From an uncultured Thermoleophilia bacterium (GTDB lineage: Bacteria > Actinomycetota > Thermoleophilia > UBA2241), in assembly GCA_903927755.1 (NCBI GenBank), contig CAIYOD010000103.1, positions 1 to 35,898 on the forward strand: DNA of 35,898 nt. The letters are read 5' to 3'. Every line of letters begins with the position of its first letter. Positions within the stretch are counted from its first letter, which is position 1. The position numbers and the translations under genes were made by a program. The notes beneath the pieces were generated by a model that had not been told where the DNA came from, made no database searches, and saw nothing but the letters and a program-made list of their open reading frames with translations. Below are positions 1 to 6,933 of the stretch, piece after piece.

Positions 1-36
1 CCCTCGGCTGTGAAACGCGGCGGTCGGTCGCCGGTC

Positions 37-52
37 TGTTTCACGTGAAACG
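37..52. promoter_or_regulatory. parS: parS centromere site (ParB binding site)
   Basis: The 16 bases TGTTTCACGTGAAACG match the well-known bacterial parS consensus TGTTTCACGTGAAACA at 15 of 16 positions. The 14-base palindrome GTTTCACGTGAAAC is complete. The site is intergenic, just past the terminator hairpin of the kdd operon. A lone half site GTGAAAC occurs at 10-16. The cognate parA and parB genes lie about 17 kb away in the same window, as expected for an origin-proximal segregation locus. I saw no second complete parS in the window. Confidence 0.88.
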
Positions 53-55
53 CAG

Positions 56-85
56 AAAGGGAGGCCCCCGAGGGGGCCTCCCTTT
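56..85 (-). terminator. Strong hairpin, likely terminator of the lysine operon
   Basis: A near-perfect inverted repeat pairs AAAGGGAGGCCC with GGGCCTCCCTTT around a CCGAGG centre. It starts about 50 bases past the kdd stop codon and is followed by no other gene on that strand. The right arm supplies only a short T run, so termination may be weak or bidirectional. It may also insulate the neighbouring parS from transcription. Confidence 0.65.
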
Positions 86-136
86 CATCACGCTGGGGGT
101 GCGGCTGCCCAGGAAGCCCAGGGACGCCGCGCGCCG

Positions 137-1210
137 TCAGGCCTTCAGACCGACCGGCTCGGGGTTGCCGGCGCCTGTGGCATACGTGCTCTTGAAGATC
201 TCCATCAACATCGGGCTCTCGCGCACGACCTCGAGCGAGATCACCGCGTGGTCCTTGGTGTAGCCGTTGCCGATGATCATCAGCGTGTCGGCGCCGATGC
301 CCTCGGCGCCGAGGGCGGCAGACGTGAAGCTTGTCGCCATGCTGAAGAAGTAGACCATCCCGTCGTTCTTGGTCGCCAGGACGGAGGCCATCTCCGTGTT
401 GGGGATGTCGACGCAGTTGATGGTGAGGTCGGCCATCTCGCCGTCCGTGGCCTTCTTGACCTCCTCATAGACGAAGAGCTGATCGGTCGCCGAGCCTTGG
501 ATGATCACGTCGGCGAAGCCGGACTTCTCGAGGCGCTTCTTGCCGGCATCGCCGTGCACCAGACAGATCACCTTGCCGGTCGGCTTGACGCGCTTCTTGG
601 CCTCGTAGGCGCAGAGCAGGCCGCTCTTGCCACCGGCGCCGATGATGAACACAGTCTGGCCCGGCTTGCTGAGCTTGGCGGCCTGCGCGGGAGCGCCGGC
701 GACGTCGAGGATCGCCAGCGCGAGGGGCTCGTCCATGTCGGCGGGCATCTTGGCGTAGATGCCGGTCTCGAAGAGGATCGCCTGCGCCTTGACCTTGACC
801 TGGCAGGTGTCCCTGTTGATCGAGATGACTTCCTCTACCTTCAGCGGAGTCAGGGAGAGGGAGACCAGGGTCGCGATGCGGTCGCCCACCTTGAGGTCGC
901 GGTCCTTGAGCTTGTCGCCGATCGCCGCGACCGTGCCGAGCAGCATGCCGCCTGAGCCCGTGTCGGGGTTATGGTGCTTGCCGCGGTCGGCAATGATGCC
1001 GAGGCTGTGCTTGGCCATCTTCTGGACGTCGCCGCCCTCGGCCTCCTCGATCTGGGTGAAGCTGGCCGCATCGATGTTGAGCGTGTCGACGTCGATGAGG
1101 ATCTCGTTGTCGTAGATCTCCATCGTGTTGTCGATCTTCCATGCCGGCTGTGGCAGGACTCCCTTGGGCTCGATGACCCGGTGCGCTCCGAACTTGTTGC
1201 CTTCCTTCAT
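137..1210 (-). CDS. kdd: L-erythro-3,5-diaminohexanoate dehydrogenase
   Basis: This 357-residue protein should oxidise 3,5-diaminohexanoate to 3-keto-5-aminohexanoate (5-amino-3-oxohexanoate) with NAD(P)+, the step after the aminomutase in lysine fermentation. The mid-protein motif IIGAGGKSGLL is a Rossmann nucleotide-binding loop. The N-terminal half has the GroES-like character of medium-chain dehydrogenases, without an obvious zinc-binding cysteine set. Length fits the Kdd family (about 340-350). The ATG start has a GGGAGGGAGCAGGG purine-rich ribosome site just before it. It is the last gene of the operon after kamD, kamE and thiolase. The identification rests on sequence character plus this context. 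Confidence 0.9.
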   Translation of the reverse strand: MKEGNKFGAHRVIEPKGVLPQPAWKIDNTMEIYDNEILIDVDTLNIDAASFTQIEEAEGGDVQKMAKHSLGIIADRGKHHNPDTGSGGMLLGTVAAIGDKLKDRDLKVGDRIATLVSLSLTPLKVEEVISINRDTCQVKVKAQAILFETGIYAKMPADMDEPLALAILDVAGAPAQAAKLSKPGQTVFIIGAGGKSGLLCAYEAKKRVKPTGKVICLVHGDAGKKRLEKSGFADVIIQGSATDQLFVYEEVKKATDGEMADLTINCVDIPNTEMASVLATKNDGMVYFFSMATSFTSAALGAEGIGADTLMIIGNGYTKDHAVISLEVVRESPMLMEIFKSTYATGAGNPEPVGLKA

Positions 1211-1218
1211 CCCTGCTC

Positions 1219-1236
1219 CCTCCCCCCGAAGGGAGG
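1219..1236 (-). promoter_or_regulatory. Small hairpin covering the kdd ribosome binding site
   Basis: CCTCCC and GGGAGG pair as a 6-bp stem around a 6-base loop. In the minus-strand transcript the 3' arm GGGAGG is the Shine-Dalgarno element 8 bases before the kdd ATG, so it could be hidden by pairing. A second purine run, AGCAGGG, remains free nearby. Confidence 0.35.
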
Positions 1237-1273
1237 CCGGGCGCGAGCGGCGTCAGCGTCACTCGCGCCCGGC
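1236..1273 (-). repeat. 12-bp inverted repeat between thiolase and kdd
   Basis: GCCGGGCGCGAG and CTCGCGCCCGGC form a perfect 12-bp stem with a 14-base loop in the thiolase-kdd gap. There is no T tract on either side, so a simple intrinsic terminator is unlikely. A transcript processing or stability element, or an attenuator acting with the adjacent SD hairpin, fits better. Confidence 0.5.
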
Positions 1274-1300
1274 TCATCCGGGGTCGTGTCGTGGGCGATA

Positions 1301-2497
1301 TCAGCCCTCTACCTTGATGACCGAGCCGGCGCCCTGGCCGCCGCCCACGCAGGCGCCGGTGAGGCCGATCTCCTGGCCGCGCTTCTGCAACTCGTGAATG
1401 AGCGTCACGATCATGCGCGTGCCGGTGTTGCCGAGCGGGTGGCCGAGAGCGACCGCACTGCCGTTGACGTTGACGATGTCGCTGCTGAGGCCGAGCTCGC
1501 GGATCGCCAGCGCGGCGACGCAGGCGAACGCTTCGTTCAGCTCGGCGAGCTGTACGTCCTTGCTGGTGAGGCCGGCCTTCTCGAGAGCGGCCTGGGCGGC
1601 CAGCGTCTCGCCGTAGCCCATGATCGCGGGGTCGCAGGCGGCGGTCGCATAGCTCACCAGCTGCGCGATCGGCTTGAGGCCAAGCTCGGCGGCCTTCTTG
1701 CGCGAAGTGACGACGATTGCGCTCGCGCCGTCCGCGATCGCGGACGCGTTACCGGCGGTCACGACGCCGCCGTCCTTCTTGAAGACGGGCCTGAGGCCGG
1801 CGAGGATCTCGGGCGTGGTCTCGCGTGGGCACTCGTCCGTGTCCACGACCTTGGGGTCGCCCTTGCGCTGCGGGATGACGACCGGGACGATCTCGTCCTT
1901 GAAGCGGCCGTCCTTGATAGCGGCTGTAGCACGCAACTGACTCTGGTAGGCGACCTCGTTCTGCGCCTCCTTGCTGATGCCGAACCGCTCGCTGAGGTTC
2001 TCCGCCGTCACGCCCATGTGGTAGTTGTTCGCGGCATCCCACAGGCCGTCCCAGACCATCGAGTCGTACATGTTGTCGGTGGGCATGCCCATGCGGTAGC
2101 CGCTGCGCCCGTTCTGCAGCACCCACGGCGCCCGGGTCATGTTCTCGGTGCCTCCGACGAGGTACACCTCGCCGTCGCCGGCCTTGATGTTGGCCGCGGC
2201 CCACGCCAGCGCGGACGCGCTCGACACGCAGACGCGGTTCACGGTGATGGCCGGCACGCTGTCCGGGATGCCGGCCTTCAGTTCGGCCTGGCGGGCGACG
2301 TTCTGGCCCAGACCGGCCTGGATCACGTTGCCGAAGATGACTTCGTCGAGCTGGTCGCCGGTGACGCCGGCGCGCTTGAGCGCCTCGGTCATGGCGATGG
2401 CGCCGAGCTCCTGGGCCGGCGTGCCGGCGAAGCCACCCTGGAACCGGCCTTGCGCCGTTCGTACTGCAGAGAGAATGACGATGTCGTTGTCAGACAC
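1301..2497 (-). CDS. Acetyl-CoA C-acetyltransferase (thiolase)
   Basis: A full-length 398-residue biosynthetic/degradative thiolase. Visible catalytic residues are the nucleophile Cys90 in VNRVC, the NEAFA motif, His353 in GHPLGNTG and Cys383 in CVGGGQG. In lysine fermentation it would split acetoacetyl-CoA, the end product of the pathway, into two acetyl-CoA. The GTG start has an ideal AAGGAGG ribosome site 5 bases upstream. It lies 106 bases after kamE and 90 bases before kdd. One oddity is that the usual CGSG after the nucleophile reads CVSS here, which occurs in some thiolase subgroups and may shift substrate preference. Confidence 0.93.
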   Translation of the reverse strand: MSDNDIVILSAVRTAQGRFQGGFAGTPAQELGAIAMTEALKRAGVTGDQLDEVIFGNVIQAGLGQNVARQAELKAGIPDSVPAITVNRVCVSSASALAWAAANIKAGDGEVYLVGGTENMTRAPWVLQNGRSGYRMGMPTDNMYDSMVWDGLWDAANNYHMGVTAENLSERFGISKEAQNEVAYQSQLRATAAIKDGRFKDEIVPVVIPQRKGDPKVVDTDECPRETTPEILAGLRPVFKKDGGVVTAGNASAIADGASAIVVTSRKKAAELGLKPIAQLVSYATAACDPAIMGYGETLAAQAALEKAGLTSKDVQLAELNEAFACVAALAIRELGLSSDIVNVNGSAVALGHPLGNTGTRMIVTLIHELQKRGQEIGLTGACVGGGQGAGSVIKVEG

Positions 2498-2603
2498 TGC
2501 GGCCTCCTTGAGCCTATGCGTGTGTGGTTGCAGCCCCCGACGCGACTCTGACGCTCTGCATCACGACACATTGATGGAAGTAGTTCATGCGTATGCTACC
2601 GGG

Positions 2604-3338
2604 TCAGGCCTGTTCGTGCCTGCGCACGACTTCCTGGGCCAGGAACGACGCCACCTCGAGCGGAGTCGTGCGCGGCCCGAACCCGGCGTCGTAGCCGAGT
2701 TCCTTGGCGAACGCATTGTTGATGCGCGGCCCCCCGACTACGAGCACGAACCGCTCGCGCACGCCTTCGGCCTCGAGCAGTTCGATGAGTTGCGTGAGGT
2801 GCTGCACGTGGATGTTCTTCTGCGTGACGATCTGGCTGACCAGGATGGCGTCGGCCTCACGCTCAAGCGCCGTCCGTAGCAGTTGCGCGCAGGGGATCTG
2901 CGACCCCATGTTCAGTGCGTCCATCTCAGGATACCGCTCGAGCCCGTAGTTCCCGGCGAAACCCTTCATGTTCATGATCGCGTCGATGCCCACGGTGTGG
3001 GCGTCGCTCTCGATCGCCGCGCCGACGACGCTGAGCTTGCGGCCGAGCTTCTCCTTGATGAGGCCGTTGATGGCGTAGTAGTCCATCTCCTCGACCTCGA
3101 GGTAGTCGCCCTTGACCTCGTCGGGATCGATGCCGGTGTCCGTGCGCCCGTAGGCGACGAACAGCGTGTACTCGGGGTCGATGGCCTTGCACTCGGCGAT
3201 GCCCACGGTGTGGAACCCGAGCTTCTCGAGGAATTGCTTGCCGACGTCGGCGGCTTTGATCGAGTAGGGCATGGGCAGCGTGAAAGAGAACTGGATGATG
3301 CCATCATCGCGAGTATCACCGTACGGTCGAATAAGCAT
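2604..3338 (-). CDS. kamE: Lysine 5,6-aminomutase, beta (B12-binding) subunit
   Basis: The 244-residue small subunit of the adenosylcobalamin- and PLP-dependent lysine 5,6-aminomutase. The cobalamin motif DxHxxG appears as SDAHTVG, with Asp112 and the cobalt-ligating His114. Lys125, 11 residues later in MNMKG, sits exactly where the family PLP Schiff-base lysine lies (His133/Lys144 in the clostridial enzyme). The start ATG overlaps the kamD stop by one base (TGATG), so the two subunits are translationally coupled. With kdd in the operon the substrate is most likely beta-lysine rather than D-lysine. Confidence 0.95.
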   Translation of the reverse strand: MLIRPYGDTRDDGIIQFSFTLPMPYSIKAADVGKQFLEKLGFHTVGIAECKAIDPEYTLFVAYGRTDTGIDPDEVKGDYLEVEEMDYYAINGLIKEKLGRKLSVVGAAIESDAHTVGIDAIMNMKGFAGNYGLERYPEMDALNMGSQIPCAQLLRTALEREADAILVSQIVTQKNIHVQHLTQLIELLEAEGVRERFVLVVGGPRINNAFAKELGYDAGFGPRTTPLEVASFLAQEVVRRHEQA

Positions 3339-4948
3339 CAGTGCCCTCCTTCCGTGGCCGAGGCTGCGCCGCCGGGGGCCGGACCCTCAGGAGCCCCGCA
3401 CATCCGGCCCTCACGCAGCGCCGCGAAGAACGGGTTGAAGTAGTCCGGCGTGATCTTGAACACGCCCTCGAAGCCGCGGCCGCCCTGCGGGTCGCGCTTC
3501 ACGTCGGCGAACTCCCCGTCTTCGAGCGCTTTGAACAGGCTGATGTCGCGGACGTGCTCGAGCTGCTCGGTGGCCTTGAGCAACTGGTCGTTGGCGCGCT
3601 GCTCGATCATGCCGCCGGGTTTGTAGGTGACCTCGCCGGCGAGATCGCGACAGCTCTTGAACACGTACTTGGCGTTCTTGATGCTCAGGTAGCGGTCTTG
3701 GAGGAGCGGCGTGTGCAGAGCCTCGGTGAGCATCCCGAGCAGCATGATCTCCTGGCCCGTGAAGATGCCGGTGAAGTTGAACATGCCGTCGATGATGTGG
3801 CCCTGGAAGATGTCGCCCGGCATGTACTTGGTAGGCGGCATGTACTTGAGCGGGTAGCCCGGGAACAGCTGGCGGACGAGTTGCGCGTCGGCGATCTGGT
3901 AGACGACCTGGTCGGGCGTCTGCGGGTTGATCTCGAAGGCGTGGCCGAGGCCGATCTGCCAGGGCTCGAGGTTGGCGCGCAGGGCGAAGGCCTCGTTGAT
4001 GAAGTCGGAGCTGACGACCGTGTACCCCTTCTCGAAGGCGTCCGCGGTCGTGAGGTAGTTGTCCTCGCCGGTGTTGATGATGATGCCGGCGCGGGCGTTG
4101 ATCAGCCGGCTGAGATACTGGTCGACGAACGTCCGCTGCATGTTGATGTTGCGGAAGATGATGCCGTACATCGAGTCGTTCAGCATCATGTCGAGGCGCT
4201 CTAGCGCTCCCATCGTGGCGATCTCCGGCATGCAGAGGCCGCTGGCGTAGTTGCACAGGCGGATGTAGCGGCCGAGCTCCTCGCCGACCTCATCGAGAGC
4301 GGCGCGCATGAGGCGGAAGTTCTCCTGCGTCGCGTAGGTGCCGCCGAAACCCTCGGTGGTCTCACCGAAGGGGACGTAGTCGAGCAGGCTCTGCGCCGTG
4401 GTGCGGATGACGGCGATCACGTCGGCTCCGGCGCGGGCGGCGGCTTGGGCCTGGGCGGCATCCTCGTAGATGTTGCCGGTGGCGACGATCACGTACACGT
4501 AGGGCTTCAGCGGCTCGCCCGTCTGGGCGACGAGCTCGTTGCGGCGCGCGCGGACGGCGTCGATGCGCGCCACGCCCTCCTCGGCGAGCTCGACGGCGCG
4601 CGCCTCTGCGGCGGCGCGCCGGTCGGCGGGCACCTCGGTCAGGACCAGGTCGCCGGCGGCTACGCCCGCGGCGGCCTCCTGCGCGCTCGTGCCCGTCTTG
4701 ATCATGAGGTCGACAAACGGGCGCATGATGCCGCCGGGCAGCAGGTCGCGAGCGTGCTCGGCCACCACGTTGACGAGCGGCACGTCGATCTCGTTCACGC
4801 CGGCGATGCCGAGCAGGCGCAGCGTGGCACGCTCGGTCGTGTCGGTCGTATGCTCCTCGATGTGCTGCTGGATGTCGTCGGCGATCGCGCTCGCCGCGGC
4901 TCGCGCGCGGTCGACCAGGTCACCGTTCAGTCGGAGCGCATCGTTCAC
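3338..4948 (-). CDS. kamD: Lysine 5,6-aminomutase, alpha subunit
   Basis: The large, PLP-domain subunit (536 residues from the chosen start) of lysine 5,6-aminomutase. It pairs with KamE to move the terminal amino group of beta-lysine (or D-lysine) by one carbon. Family length is about 515-540 residues. The N-terminus after the GTG at 4948 lines up with known KamD proteins (a DLVDRARAAASAI-like helix and then the RLLGI motif). A GGGTGG purine run precedes that GTG by 4 bases. A GTG at 4960 would add four residues and has no ribosome site. It sits 17 bases after the P-loop gene, and its stop overlaps kamE. Confidence 0.94.
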   Translation of the reverse strand: MNDALRLNGDLVDRARAAASAIADDIQQHIEEHTTDTTERATLRLLGIAGVNEIDVPLVNVVAEHARDLLPGGIMRPFVDLMIKTGTSAQEAAAGVAAGDLVLTEVPADRRAAAEARAVELAEEGVARIDAVRARRNELVAQTGEPLKPYVYVIVATGNIYEDAAQAQAAARAGADVIAVIRTTAQSLLDYVPFGETTEGFGGTYATQENFRLMRAALDEVGEELGRYIRLCNYASGLCMPEIATMGALERLDMMLNDSMYGIIFRNINMQRTFVDQYLSRLINARAGIIINTGEDNYLTTADAFEKGYTVVSSDFINEAFALRANLEPWQIGLGHAFEINPQTPDQVVYQIADAQLVRQLFPGYPLKYMPPTKYMPGDIFQGHIIDGMFNFTGIFTGQEIMLLGMLTEALHTPLLQDRYLSIKNAKYVFKSCRDLAGEVTYKPGGMIEQRANDQLLKATEQLEHVRDISLFKALEDGEFADVKRDPQGGRGFEGVFKITPDYFNPFFAALREGRMCGAPEGPAPGGAASATEGGH

Positions 4949-4965
4949 TTGACCACCCACTTTCG

Positions 4966-6102
4966 TCAGGGGGAGACGGAGGTTCGCGGATCTGCCTCGC
5001 TACCCTCCGGCAGCCGGGCGAACCCGTTCACGACGTCGAACAACGGCACGCGGTCGCCGACTGCTTCGGCGACCGCGGAGAAGAAGACCCTGGGCTGGTA
5101 CGGCTGCGGCACGCGAAACGGATTGACCGTGAGCGCGAGCACGCGCAGCGGCGTGAGTACCTCCAGGCGGATGCCCCGGCGCAGGAAGCGGCCGACCATG
5201 GCCGGCGGCAGCACGAGGACGGTGGCGTCGCGCACGACGACGCGCAGCTCGGTGCGCGGCGGCAGCACGCGGGTGAAGTCGTCGACGAACTCCTGGGTGA
5301 GGGCGCCGCCGACGAGCAGCGTGTCGGCGCCGAGTCGTTCGACCTCGCGAGCGACGGTGACGCCTTCGCCGATGACGGTCGCGAGCTCGAGCGGGTGGGC
5401 TACGCCGCCGGCCGTGAAGGCCACGGCACGTGCGCCTGCGGCCGCGTGCTCGCCCACGAGCTTCCGCGTCACGGGCGCCACGCCTGGCAGTGTCAGCAGA
5501 TCGATCGCGCCGACGGTCGTCTCGAGTACGTCGTCCAGCGTGTCCCCGACCATGCCGCCGGTGGCGACCACGACGCCGTCGCTGACCCGCGGAGACGCGC
5601 TGCCGATGCGGTTGATGGCGCCGTCGACGATCACCTGGTCGGCGCCCAGCGCCTGCAGCCGCTCCACGGTCAAGCGGAGCTCGGCGAGCGTCGTCGGCCC
5701 GCTCACCTCCACGGCGCCTTCGCCGAGGGCCTCCCCGATCACCACGCGTCCGAGCGGGGTGTGGAAGGGCAACTCCTCGAGCGGCTCCATCGCGTAGCGC
5801 GAGCGCTCGAGCGAACCTTGGGTCGTGGCCACGAGCGTCCCCTTCGGGGGGGTGATGCTCGGCTTCGCGAGGCCGGTGAGGTGGTCGGTGCGCTCACCGT
5901 CGAGGCCGAGCGACGTGAGCCCGAAGCGCAGCGGGCAGTTGGCCATGAGCGCGTTGACGACGGTCGTCTTGCCGGCGTTCTTGACGAGGCCGACGACGGC
6001 CAACGAGCGGACGCCGGAGCCGGCGATGATGTCGTACAGGGCTCCCACGGTTGCCGCATCGGGTCGCACGCCGGTCGTGCCGGTAACGCCCCCGCAGGTC
6101 AC
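4966..6102 (-). CDS. P-loop NTPase of the lysine aminomutase operon (putative aminomutase accessory protein)
   Basis: A 378-residue soluble protein with a clear Walker A loop, GLVKNAGKTT (Gly38 to Thr47, Lys45). It has no canonical GTPase NKxD motif that I can see. The remainder resembles no enzyme I can name. Its GTG start overlaps the regulator stop (GTGA), and kamD follows after 17 bases, so it is made together with the aminomutase. Lysine-fermentation clusters in other bacteria also carry genes of unclear role beside kamDE. B12 mutases often need an ATP- or GTP-driven partner to eject damaged cobalamin or load adenosylcobalamin. That role is inferred from context only. Confidence 0.75.
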   Translation of the reverse strand: MTCGGVTGTTGVRPDAATVGALYDIIAGSGVRSLAVVGLVKNAGKTTVVNALMANCPLRFGLTSLGLDGERTDHLTGLAKPSITPPKGTLVATTQGSLERSRYAMEPLEELPFHTPLGRVVIGEALGEGAVEVSGPTTLAELRLTVERLQALGADQVIVDGAINRIGSASPRVSDGVVVATGGMVGDTLDDVLETTVGAIDLLTLPGVAPVTRKLVGEHAAAGARAVAFTAGGVAHPLELATVIGEGVTVAREVERLGADTLLVGGALTQEFVDDFTRVLPPRTELRVVVRDATVLVLPPAMVGRFLRRGIRLEVLTPLRVLALTVNPFRVPQPYQPRVFFSAVAEAVGDRVPLFDVVNGFARLPEGSEADPRTSVSP

Positions 6103-6776
6103 TGGTCGCCCTCCGGACCAGTGCCGCCGCCGTCACCGCGGCGGATCTCCTTGAGGTAGGCGAAGATCGTGTAGCGGGAGAGATCGAGAGCGTCGGCGAC
6201 CTGCTCCGCGGAGCGCTTCACGAGGAAGGCGCCGCGCTCCTCGAGGCGCTTCACGACCTCCATCTTCTCCTCGCGCGTCATGGCGGCCGGAGTTTTGCCC
6301 ATCTCGCCGACGGCCTTGGTGACCATGCCTGCGACCACGTCACGGATGTCGCCGGCGAAGATCTCGCCGGCCTCGGGGGCAGCGCCGCCGAGGCGGGCGA
6401 CGGCGGTGAAACTGGCGAGTGCACGCTGAGCCTGCACGACCTCCGAGATGTCGTAGTTGAGGCCGAGCAGGCCGTACGGCTCGCCGTCTTCGTCCCTCAG
6501 GGTCACGGCGAGCGACTTGAGGGTCTTGCCCTCGTGTGACGAGACGTAGAGGCGCACATCCTGGCTCTCGTCGGCGCTCCGCAGGTTGCGGAGCATGCGG
6601 TCGGTGGGCACGTCGCCGATGGTGCGGCCGCTGACGGACCCGTTCTCGATGGCGATGATGGAGTGCGGAAGCCGCCGGACGTCGTGCAGGACGACCTCGC
6701 AGTCCGAGCCGAACATCTCGGCCAGACCGCGGACGATGGGCAGCAGCGCCTGCATGCGGGCATCGAGCGTGAGCAA
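6099..6776 (-). CDS. YheO-type PAS/HTH transcriptional regulator of the lysine operon
   Basis: A 225-residue regulator. Residues about 8-115 form a YheO-like PAS domain (the CEVVLHDV and IAIENGSVSGR segments are typical). The C-terminal 45 residues form a helix-turn-helix of the matching family (the SAEQVADALDLSRYTIFAYL region). I chose the TTG at 6776 because a GGAGGG ribosome site lies 4 bases upstream and a good promoter ends about 30 bases upstream. The upstream open frame runs back through that promoter and the htrA terminator, so it cannot be the real start. An ATG at 6755 is the alternative. It is the first gene of the operon and probably a ligand-sensing activator or repressor of it. 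Confidence 0.86.
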   Translation of the reverse strand: MLTLDARMQALLPIVRGLAEMFGSDCEVVLHDVRRLPHSIIAIENGSVSGRTIGDVPTDRMLRNLRSADESQDVRLYVSSHEGKTLKSLAVTLRDEDGEPYGLLGLNYDISEVVQAQRALASFTAVARLGGAAPEAGEIFAGDIRDVVAGMVTKAVGEMGKTPAAMTREEKMEVVKRLEERGAFLVKRSAEQVADALDLSRYTIFAYLKEIRRGDGGGTGPEGDQ

Positions 6777-6801
6777 ACGACCCTCCGTCGTTCTTGGTGG
6801 T

Positions 6802-6813
6802 GGCTCCGGAGCC
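6802..6813. promoter_or_regulatory. Candidate operator palindrome at the lysine operon start site
   Basis: GGCTCCGGAGCC is a perfect 12-bp palindrome lying right at the transcription start predicted from the promoter at 6816-6845. A second, smaller inverted repeat GACAG-CGGC-CTGTC (6830-6843) spans the -35 box. Either could bind the YheO-type regulator encoded just downstream. Confidence 0.4.
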
Positions 6814-6815
6814 CC

Positions 6816-6845
6816 GGTATACACCCGCGGACAGCGGCCTGTCAA
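6816..6845 (-). promoter_or_regulatory. Sigma-70-type promoter of the lysine operon
   Basis: On the minus strand a perfect -35 box TTGACA (6845-6840) is followed after 18 bases by TATACC (6821-6816), which matches the first four bases of the -10 consensus. The predicted start near 6809 leaves a leader of about 33 bases before the TTG start. The -35 box shares its T residues with the T tract of the htrA terminator just upstream. Confidence 0.62.
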
Positions 6846-6885
6846 AAAAAGTGGGCCGCCTACCCAAAAAAGTGGGAGGCGGCCC
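6844..6885 (-). terminator. Rho-independent terminator of htrA
   Basis: GGGCCGCCT pairs perfectly with AGGCGGCCC, and CCC/GGG adds three inner pairs past a bulged A. In the minus-strand transcript the stem is followed by ACTTTTTTT. It lies about 50 bases past the htrA stop codon. This is the clearest intrinsic terminator in the window. Confidence 0.9.
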
Positions 6886-6933
6886 GGAAAGTAACGAGGC
6901 GCGGCGCCTGCTCGGCACCGCGCCTCCGTTCGG

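Noticed and set aside
971..2551. Plus-strand open frame of 526 codons opposite the thiolase and kdd genes
   Set aside because: It lies antisense to two clearly identified genes, its residues are the usual Arg/Ala/Leu/Asp-rich mirror of GC-rich coding DNA, and it has no recognisable domain.
2498..2603. Possible internal promoter before the thiolase gene
   Set aside because: I found no convincing pair of -35 and -10 boxes on the minus strand. The only clear element is the AAGGAGG ribosome site.
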